Shown here: positions 56,504-64,000 of the stretch, piece by piece | Layout: every line of letters starts with the position of its first letter | Position numbering within the stretch: the first letter of the stretch is position 1 | Origin: Thereva unica | Taxonomy: Eukaryota; Arthropoda; Insecta; Diptera; Therevidae | Reading direction: 5' to 3' | DNA length: 64,000 bases | Assembly: GCA_949987705.1 (NCBI GenBank) | Contig: OX465283.1 | Coordinates: 97,017,813 to 97,081,812, forward strand | The notes under the pieces: model-generated | Told to the model about the DNA's origin: nothing | Seen by the model: only the letters and a program-made list of their open reading frames with translations | Database searches by the model: none | Program-made: the position numbers and the translations under genes

Positions 56504-56512
56504 GTTTGCTGA

Positions 56513-57944
56513 AATTTATAGCCCCTTGTCCAGCACAGCACACGATGTAACTGACTCGCACACTCACACTTCCCTTTTAAATGGTATATCCCCTTCTGTT
56601 GATGAGATCATGGCGGGTCTGAACAATCTTGATATCAAAAAAGGTTATGGTCCCGACAATCTCCCTCCTATTTTCCTGCAGCGCTGCTCGCAACATATCG
56701 CGTTTCCTCTTTATCTCATCTTCCACAAATCTTTATAGTTAGGAAAGTTTCCCAAGCTGTGGAAGAAATCCTACCTAACGCCAATCTATAAATCCGGTGA
56801 CAAGCACTCGGTAGACAACTATAGGGGCATTGCCATTTTATCATCAATTCCTAAGCTTTTTGAAAAACTTGTTCATGACAGGATTGCTCCTCTTATCGAT
56901 CCATACCTAAACGAACAACAACATGGTTTTCGGAAAGGCCGTTCAACAACTTCTAACCTTATGGTCCTTATCTCCGAATTGCTATGCGGTATGGAGAACG
57001 GCCATCAATTGGATGCTGTGTACACTGATTTCAGCAAGGCCTTCGATCGAGTGGACCACGCCATCCTAATCGCAAAACTATTAAAGTTTGGTATATCAGG
57101 TTCTGCCCTGGAATGGTTAAAATCATATCTGAACGGAAGAACACAGGTTATCAGATTCCAAGGATTTCTATCTAATGAGATCGAAGTAACCTCTGGCGTT
57201 CCTCAGGGCAGTCATCTCGGTCCCCTTCTCTTCAATATTTTCATCTCCGATCTTTCCGATAAATTAGCAAATATTCCACATCTCTTTTACGCGGATGATC
57301 TCAAAATTTATAGTGTCATTCAGACCCAAACTGATGCTTCCTTCTTGCAGACAAAGCTCAATGCCCTACACGACTGGTGCACCATGAACAAACTGCAACT
57401 TAACACCAGAAAATGTCATGCAATTACCTTCTCCCACTTAAAAAACACACAGAACCATAACTATTATCTCAATGGCATAATGTTGAATCAGGTTGATCAT
57501 ATCGTAGATCTAGGCGTCGTCCTAGACAAAAAACTCAATTTCAACCTGCACTACGATAATATAATTGCCAGAGCCAACAAACTTCTTGGTTTCATCAAGA
57601 GGAGAGCCAAAGAATTTGGTAATGTATGGGTCACAAAAACACTCTTCTGTTCTTTAGTCCGCCCTATCTTGGAATATGCGTGTCCTATCTGGGATCCTAT
57701 ATTCCAAGTGAGCAGCAGGAGGATCGAATCCATTCAAAAGAGATTTCTTCTTTTTGCCCTGAGACATCTACACAACCCCCATGACTACCAAACCCTGCCG
57801 CACTACTTGGACAGGCTCAAAGTGCTGGATCTCATGCCGTTGTCTAGCAGGAGGAAACTGCTCATATCTTGCGTTGCCTTTGACGTCCTAAGTGGAAAGC
57901 TTAAATTGCAGTTTCTGTCGGACAGAATCAAATCAATGATGTAG
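56513..57944 (+). pseudogene. Jockey A ORF2, reverse transcriptase
   Basis: Resumes with FAEIYSPL and PSVDEIMAGLNNLDI, KGYGPDNLPPIFLQ, then a stop near 56738 and a frame change. The frame from 56961 carries AVYTDFSKAFDRVDHAIL, EVTSGVPQGSHLGPLLFN, the catalytic FYADDLKIYS (about 57286-57312) and the C-terminal SLVRPILEYACPIWDP block. It ends at 57944, somewhat earlier than copy B, which reads on to CCMVFKRNTQ, so the copy A stop is probably premature. The endonuclease is absent. Confidence 0.85.
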
Positions 57945-58177
57945 TTCGACACACACGACACACTAAACTACTTGGGGAATATCCACACCGCGCCGATTAC
58001 GCAAGGAACGAGCCCGTCAACCGATGCTGTATGGTTTTTAATAGCCATAGCTCCTCTTTCTCCCCTTCCCTAAACAAGGCATCCTATAAAAAAATACTCA
58101 AATCCCTACTAACATAACCCCTCTCTGACAATAGTAGGTTTTTAGTAGCTATCAGTAGTTATAGTAATATTATATTA
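57945..58177 (+). other. Jockey A 3' region before Helitron
   Basis: Corresponds to the last codons and 3' UTR of copy B (shared CCCCTCTCTGACAATAGTAGG). Cut at 58177 by the Helitron. Confidence 0.7.
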
Positions 58178-58791
58178 CTAGCTGGGACCCGGTACGCCTC
58201 GCTGCACCCATAAGCCAATAGTAACCAATGACTTGATATTTTTCGAGATATGAATTATACATAGATGAAGTCTTGAGGCGGCAGTCATGGATTTAACGGT
58301 TTATTGAGTATAGATACTACATTGCTTATTTTATTCTACATATCATACCCTTTCATTTGATACTCATGTCGAGCGGGTTGTGAAGAAAGTGAGACGGCCG
58401 CCATGGATCTAAGGATGTATTGAGTATACTGTATTATTGCATTTCAATTTATTTTCAATAGCGTCATGGCCTACCTATTGTTTGACAGCTCAGTACAGCT
58501 GAAATTGTCAATTAATGGAATGATTCAATTTAATGACAATTTTACATTTGCGAAGTTGTCAAACAATAGGTAGGCCAAGACGCTATTGAAACTAAAATGA
58601 AGTGAAAATTGCTAAAATTACCATTTTTTTTAGATTTTTCAGCTGTTTCTTTTGGTTAAAGGTATAAAAATAGCGTACGACCTATTCTCAGACCTACCAA
58701 ATATACACCAAAAATTTCATAAAAATCGGTCAACCTGTTTCGGAAGAGTTTGGTAACAAACACTGTGGCACGAGATTTTTATAGATATAGA
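58178..58791 (-). mobile_element. Non-autonomous Helitron 2 (minus strand)
   Basis: On the minus strand the 3' end reads GTACCGGGTCCCAGCTAG followed by T, and the 5' end is close to TCTATATCTATAAAAATCTC, near 58791 or 58785 because TC repeats there. The interior has a partial copy of the tandem unit found in the Helitron at 23.6 kb (GCGGCCGCCATGGATCTAAG region) and a CCGATTTTTATGAAATTTTT block. A 50-bp inverted pair (GTTTGACAGCTC / TGTCAAACAATAGGTAGGCC area, 58465-58585) is also present. Confidence 0.7.
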
Positions 58792-58858
58792 TAAAAGATA
58801 CACTATGTCTAATCTAAGAACATATATGTATACCTAGTTTAAGTGTGCCTTGTTTGGC

Positions 58859-58882
58859 GAATTAATAAATAAATAAATAAAT
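58859..58882 (+). repeat. (AATA)n tail of Jockey A
   Basis: ATTAATAAATAAATAAATAA marks the 3' end of the LINE. Confidence 0.75.
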
Positions 58883-58890
58883 TGAATATA

Positions 58891-59839
58891 TGGGCGATTC
58901 TCCGGAACTTTTAACCTGCTTGTCGCTTCAAAATTTTTAAGAATTACAATTTTTGTAGGAAGATTAAAAATAAAAGAAGCTATCGATAATGTTAAGAAAT
59001 TATTAATGAGCAATGAGATATAAGTACGAAGTCATTTAAAACGATATTTTGCAATGAAATTTTAAAAAATGTTCCGTTACCTGTCACTTTTCGGCCTGTC
59101 TTTAGCGCTAATCTGAATGAAAAACTATTTATATTTGTGATAGGAAGCGTTGAAACAAATAGTGAAAAGTGAAAAGTTGTAGTTTAACTCTTAAGGAAAA
59201 ATGCAGTTGTGTTCGGTGCAGTGTCAAATCGCTATATTTTCCAAAAAACAACTCTGAAGTTTGTCCCTAGGTTTTGACGTCAAAGTTGTAACCCGCATGG
59301 TAAGTCGAAGTACTCAGAATTGTCTCATTTTATCATAAAATTTTTTAAACGCACTTATTGTTCAAACACTAACGAACATGTGCATACATTTTGTGTCAAA
59401 AATAAGTTGAAATTGGTTGATTTTTGGGCAAAACTGGTTAACGTGAACGTAGGTTACATTTAAATGTCAAAGTTGTAACTGAAATTAATTTGCTCATATT
59501 ACATTAAATTCATCCCCGTAAAATTTCTTATGACCTATTGTAACTAGTTAAATCATATGTAACGTTTCCTTCGCTTAAATTGTTCCATGAATCTTAAAAA
59601 AAAGTAATTTAAGCGAATGTCAAAATTGTAACCATCCGAATTTGAAATGTCAAAATTGTAACCATGTCATGTCATGTTTTCATAAAAAAATATGCGCATT
59701 GAATTTTTTAATGTTCTACATCAGAAAACATTTATTTATGAAGTAAGAAACACAAAAAATATCATGGCACGGTTGTGCTATCAATTTGAAATTTCATTTT
59801 TCCAATTAGCTCAAGTTAAAGGTTCTGGAGAATCGCCCA
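58891..59839. mobile_element. TIR element TGGGCGATTCTCC between Jockey tails
   Basis: Ends TGGGCGATTCTCCGGAAC and GTTCTGGAGAATCGCCCA form inverted repeats of about 25 bp, with TATA on both sides. The interior repeats a motif of the form TGTCAAARTTGTAAC four times (near 59279, 59465, 59618 and 59646). 949 bp, no coding frame. Confidence 0.78.
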
Positions 59840-59845
59840 TATATA

Positions 59846-61345
59846 GAAGATTAAAAACATAGTGTACAGTAGTTGCTATAACTACTGACAGCTACTAAAA
59901 ACCTACTATTGTCAGAGAGGGGTTATGCTAGTAGGGATTTGAGTATTTCTCTTAAAAACCATACAGCATCTGTTGACGGGCTCGTTCCTTGCGTAATCGG
60001 TGCGGTGTGGATATTCCTTAAGTAGTTTAGTGTGTTGTGTGTGTCGGACTACATCATTGAATTTGATTCTGTCCGACAGAAACTGCACTTTAAGCTTTCC
60101 ACTTAAGACGTCAAAGGCAACGCAAAATATGAGCAGTTTCCTCCTGCTAGACAACGGCATGAGATCAAGCACTTTGAGCCTGTTCAAGTAGTGCGGCAGG
60201 GTTTGATAGTCATGGGGGTTGTGTAGATGTCTCAGGGCAAAAAGAAGAAATCTCTTTTGAATGGATTCGATCCTCCTGCTGCTCACTTGGAATATAGGAT
60301 CCCAGATAAGACACGTATATTCCAGGATAGGGCGGACTAAAGAACAGAAGAGTGTTTTAGTGACCCATACATTACCGAATTCTTTGGCTCTCCTCTTGAT
60401 GAAGCCAAGAAGTTTGTTGGCTCTGGCAGTTATATTATCGTAGTGCAGATTGAAATGGAGTTTTTTGTCTAGGACGACGCCTAGATCTACGATATGATCA
60501 ACCTGATTCAACATTATGCCATTGAGATAATAGTTATGGTTCTGTGTGTTTTTAAGCGGGAGAAGGTAATTGCATGACATTTGCTGGTATTAAGTTGCAG
60601 TTTGTTCATGGTGCACCAGTCGTGTAGGGCATTGAGTTTTGTCTGCAAGAAGGAAGCATCAGTTTGGGTCTTAATGACACTATAAATTTTGAGGTCATCC
60701 GCGTAAAAGAGATATGGAAAACTTGCTAATTTTTCGGATAGATCGGAGATGAAAATATTGAAAAGTAGGGGACCGAGATGACTACCCTGAGGAACGCCAG
60801 AGGTTACTTCGATCTCATTAGATAGAAATCCTTGGAATCTGATAACCTGTGTTCTTCCGTTCAGATATGATTTTAACCATTCCAGGGCAGAGCCTGATAT
60901 TCCAAATTTTAATAATTTTGCGATTAGGATGGCGTGGTCCACTCGATCGAAGGCCTTGCTGAAATCAGTGTACACAGCATCAATTGATGGCCGCTCTCCA
61001 TACCGCATAGCAATTCGGAGATAAGGACCATAAGGTTAGAAGTTGTTGAACGTCCTTTCCGAAAACCATATTGTTGTTCGTTTAGGTATGGATCGATAAG
61101 AGGAGCAATCCTGGCATGATTAAGTTTTTCAAAAAGCTTAGGATTTGATGATAAAATGGCAATGCCCCTATAGTTGTCTACCGAGTGCTTGTCACCGAAT
61201 TTAGATTGGCGTTAGGTAGGATTTCTTCCACAGCTTGGGAAACTTTCCTAACGATAAAGATTTGTTGAGATAAAGATGAAACGCGATATGTTGCGAGCAG
61301 CGCTGCAGGAAAATAGGAGGGAGATTGTCGGGACCATTACCTTTT
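59846..61345 (-). mobile_element. Jockey-group LINE, copy B (5'-truncated)
   Basis: Minus-strand relative of copy A, over 90 percent alike in the coding part, starting inside RT near 61345 (GGTCCCGACAATCTCCCTCC) and ending in the 3' UTR near 59846. It lacks the AATA tail seen in copy A and has a different last 40 bases. Confidence 0.82.
59912..61345 (-). pseudogene. Jockey B reverse transcriptase
   Basis: RT blocks are AVYTDFSKAFDRVDHAIL, EVTSGVPQGSHLGPLLFN and the catalytic FYADDLKIYS (about 60685-60710 on the minus strand), then SLVRPILEYTCLIWDP. A frameshift lies near 60545 and others upstream of 61008. The C-terminus extends to 59912, past the point where copy A stops. Confidence 0.83.
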
Positions 61346-61790
61346 GAAGCGATAAGCAATAGTTTTGAAGCGATAAGCAATTCAGTTCGGCATCCCTAAG
61401 CTCTGGGCGTCCTGATCTACGCCATCCTTCTAGCAGAGGTTGGGTCTCTCTCGCTGTCGCATCCCATTTAGAGAATCCAATCCCGCCTTAAAATCTCAAT
61501 CCCACAATCCCGCGGGATCGAGGTCAAAAATCCCACGAACCCACGGAATTTGCGGGAGTGCAAAAAATTCATAGATTTTGTTCTAAATAGTTATGTTTAT
61601 AAATTTATGAAGTATTTTATGAAATAACAAACTACAATCAAGAAAGGTATTCAGGCCAATTTTTTTACATAGTAGCATAAATGTCAATTTCGAAAATTCT
61701 TTCATGTTATCGATGTTAGAAAATTTCAGCGGAATCAATCTCAGCGTAATTTAAAATGGCCTGAATATTTCAGTTTGGCATACAACACAA
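61346..61790. other. Unassigned 0.45 kb
   Basis: A short direct repeat TTTTGAAGCGATAAGCAA occurs twice at 61344-61381. The rest has no recognised feature. Confidence 0.4.
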
Positions 61791-62051
61791 TTAGCCGCGA
61801 AGGTGATCCCTGAAAGTTCTTAAGTACAGTTTGACCTGGGGTTTCTCAGCGGAACGAAGATCAGTTGTAACCTTCAATATAGCAGTTTGGCAACTGTGAG
61901 ATTTGCGGAAGCCAGATTGCAGCTTAGAAAGGAAATTATACGAATCAAGATGTCTCAAGACTTGAGTAGATCCAATTTTCTCAAAAACTTTAGCGAGAAA
62001 GGGTAGAATACTAATAGGGCGAAAGTCTGCCAGATTATCGGGGGAGGACAT
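61791..62051 (-). pseudogene. LINE reverse transcriptase fragment
   Basis: The minus strand reads NLADFRPISILPFLAKVFEK and FLSKLQSGFRKSHSCQTAIL, RT blocks 2-3 of a Jockey-group element unlike copies A and B. It is cut off on both sides. Confidence 0.65.
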
Positions 62052-63393
62052 TTCCCCTTAATTCCTTACATTTTTCGTGACAGTCTCATGTCAAAACACA
62101 AAAAGTATCACTTCAAAAAACGGCTCAACCGAATTTTATGAAAAGATTTTCAGATAATATTATCGTTAATACCCTTTGAATGGCGAAAACGAAGTCAATA
62201 ACGTCTTTTCCTGTCTGCTCGTGAGACCAATTATAGATAAAAACAATAAAACAAGCAAATAGCTTGATGTAGCTCCAATAGCATCTATCTCGTCAGATGT
62301 GGCGACGGCTCTAGCGGAGCCATTAGGCCCACCAACTATTTTTTTAATTTTCTTAAAATTAAGATAACACTAGAATTTTGTAGATAGTATGAAAAAATAG
62401 TTAGATTTTAGCTGAAAGGCATAAGTTAATTAAATATAATAGACTAATTTGAAGTACCTGCTGAGGGTCAATAACTTAGATAGATTTGAAAAATTAACTT
62501 TTAAGCATTAGTTAAATTTATAATAGAATAGATGTGTTGAAATGTCTTAACCTTAGCTTTATGCAATAATCTATATATTAATACGCAACCCCTTTTCGTG
62601 CAGACTTATTAACCGAGTCGCTGGGACCTTTAGCGAAATCTGGAGGCGTCATAAGCTACGGTTTCTCTTCCATTACCCTGAGGCCATTCAAAAAAGATTC
62701 GTGCCTTTCAACCAGAGTGGAACGGTTTCAACTGTTCTACCTGCGGCTCCAGATGGTGAGCCCTCCGGCACTGCGTGTGTTGCTGAATCCAACGTACCTA
62801 GCACTGCGGGTCACACAGTTACGCAAGTAGCTGAACCCAACGTGCCTAGTATTGCGGGTGTTACAGGAACAGAAGTAGCTGATCTTAGGTGACAACTCTC
62901 TTTTCTTATCCTCTGAGGATACACACATATCAGGCGTTCCTTCGCCGTCAATGACGGAGGGCGAATTGGGGGATTTCGCCCAGCTCCTTCCTGTGGGAGA
63001 TGATGATATTACCAGCGAGCAATAATAATAAGTGTGGTGAGCTAGAACATATTTTTAAAAATGTTTTAGTGCCCTTGAAGTCAACTGATAAACATTTCAA
63101 TGCGAGTGAAAAAGTCAAAATATAAAGAAGTAAAATCTATCATAAGAGAAGGCAGCATTACTTGTGTGAAAGAAAGATAAAAAATTAAGGGGAGATACGA
63201 GTAGACAATAAGGGGCAATACAAGGGTGGTCAAGTAACCGGAGTGCTGTACCAACACGAAATGTTTTCGCATACATACTCAAATCTATACCGGCTACAGG
63301 TGCTCGAACACCTTCTGTTTTGTTCATACTCTTGTGCTTTTGCACAAAATGTATCTCCTGATAATATTGTTTAATCGCCTATGTGATATAGAA
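62052..63393. other. Unassigned 1.3 kb
   Basis: 62090-62210 carries a reverse fragment of the 150-bp unit seen at 29.4-30.0 kb (ACCGAATTTTATGAAAAGAT). At 62770-62890 two imperfect copies of a 54-bp segment encode AESNVPSTAG / AEPNVPSIAG. No known gene is recognised. Confidence 0.4.
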
Positions 63394-63410
63394 TATCATC
63401 ATCATCATCA
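63394..63410 (-). repeat. (ATC)n tail of RTE-like element
   Basis: ATCATCATCATCATCA follows the stop of the ORF2 fragment on the minus strand (read as a TGATGA tail). Short trinucleotide tails are usual at RTE 3' ends. Confidence 0.7.
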
Positions 63411-64000
63411 TAAATAGCTCCACAGCCTGTTATTGGCCTTGGCTTCCTGCAACATCCTCCTCCAGAACTGTCGGTCCCTGGCTTGAAGTCTCCAATTTCT
63501 TATACCTAGGGTTCGTAGATCTTCTTCTACGCTGTCTATATATCTCTTTTTTGGACGTCCCGTACCTCTGTGTCCGTCTGATCTCTTGTTCATAATAATT
63601 TTTGTTATGCTGTCGTCACTTCTACGTTCAACATGTCCTGCCCATCGGAATCTGCTAATTTTTATAGTTTTTATGATGTTTGGATCTTTATACAACTGAT
63701 ACAATTCGTGATTGTATCTTTTCCTCCAAACACCGTTTTCGTTTATTCCCCCATATATAGTGCGCAGGATTTTTCTTTCGAAGCACCCTAGGAGGTGTTC
63801 TTCGTTACTTCTTAATGTCCAGGTTTCGGATTCATACAGTAGTATTGGCCTTATAAGAGTTCTGTACAGTTTTACTTTAGTGCTTCTTGATATGTTCCTT
63901 AATAAGAAATGTTTACGTAGCCCAAAGTAGCATCTGTTTCCCAGCGCTAATCTTCTTTTAACTTCTAATGTCGTGTCGTTGTCTTTTGAAATTAGCGTCC
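63408..64000 (-). pseudogene. RTE-like ORF2 C-terminus, runs off window
   Basis: The minus strand to 63408 reads YQLYKDPNIIKTIKISRFRW and AGHVERRSDD, RGTGRPKKRYIDSVEEDLRT, then LGIRNWRLQARDRQFWRRML, the C-terminal region typical of RTE-type endonuclease-reverse transcriptases. Upstream to base 64000 matching sequence continues (LRTIYGGINENGVWR) with a frame change near 63720. RT itself lies beyond the window. Confidence 0.75.

Larger units (their letters stand above)
54936..58882 (+). mobile_element. Jockey-group LINE, copy A (with two insertions)
   Basis: ORF2 linker and RT on the plus strand with a 3' UTR and an AATA repeat tail at 58859-58882. The 5' part, including endonuclease, is missing. 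A foldback element (55368-56503) lies in the coding region and a Helitron (58178-58791) in the 3' UTR. Copy B (59846-61345) is an inverted, shorter relative. Confidence 0.82.

Overview
The window looks like repeat-dominated nuclear DNA from an arthropod, most probably an insect. The grounds are the families present: BEL/Pao LTR retrotransposons, R1-clade, Jockey-, I- and RTE-like non-LTR retrotransposons, hAT, Tc1 and PIF/Harbinger DNA transposons, Helitrons and a Helentron, a tRNA-derived SINE, and many foldback MITEs in AT-rich DNA with long (TA)n tracts. I could not recognise a single-copy host gene, a true tRNA or rRNA gene, or anything prokaryotic. The species cannot be fixed by eye.

Layout. 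1-6.2 kb: a broken BEL/Pao element on the minus strand, its gag split by a 1.77 kb TG...CA LTR-type insertion. 6.5-19.4 kb: two near-identical R1-clade retrotransposons in inverted, tail-to-tail orientation, both abutting (TA)n microsatellites, with a Tc1 deletion derivative and several foldback MITEs placed in or next to the same TA tracts. 19.4-22.4 kb: transposase relics, a Helitron-like tandem array, a SINE and a Harbinger relic. 22.7-29.1 kb: a Helentron helicase-endonuclease relic cut by a non-autonomous Helitron whose empty site survives in an inverted duplicate at 28.5 kb; between the arms lies an I-like ORF1 relic. 29.1-32.1 kb: tandem repeats, a pair of MITEs with 3-bp target duplications and a long pyrimidine tract. 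32.1-41 kb: a non-LTR element split by a BEL/Pao element with intact 5-bp target duplication. 41-51.3 kb: MITEs, a hAT element with perfect 8-bp target duplication that is itself split by a second SINE copy, and a 3.7 kb foldback holding two further nested elements. 51.4-64 kb: a hAT relic, chimeric LINE/BEL/Jockey joins, an inverted pair of Jockey elements, a second Helitron, and the 3' end of an RTE-like element with a trinucleotide tail.

The elements do not form a pathway; they record a nesting order. Reconstructable steps include BEL into I-like LINE (33.4 kb), LTR into BEL gag (2.7 kb), SINE into hAT into the terminal repeat of a MITE (44-47 kb), Helitron into Helentron (23.6 kb), and foldback element into Jockey (55.4 kb). 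Nearly all reading frames carry frameshifts, stops or deletions. The two R1 copies are the least damaged and look the most recently active. The strongest candidate for something worth following is the R1-clade family whose ends sit on (TA)n tracts, suggesting target specificity for TA microsatellites.
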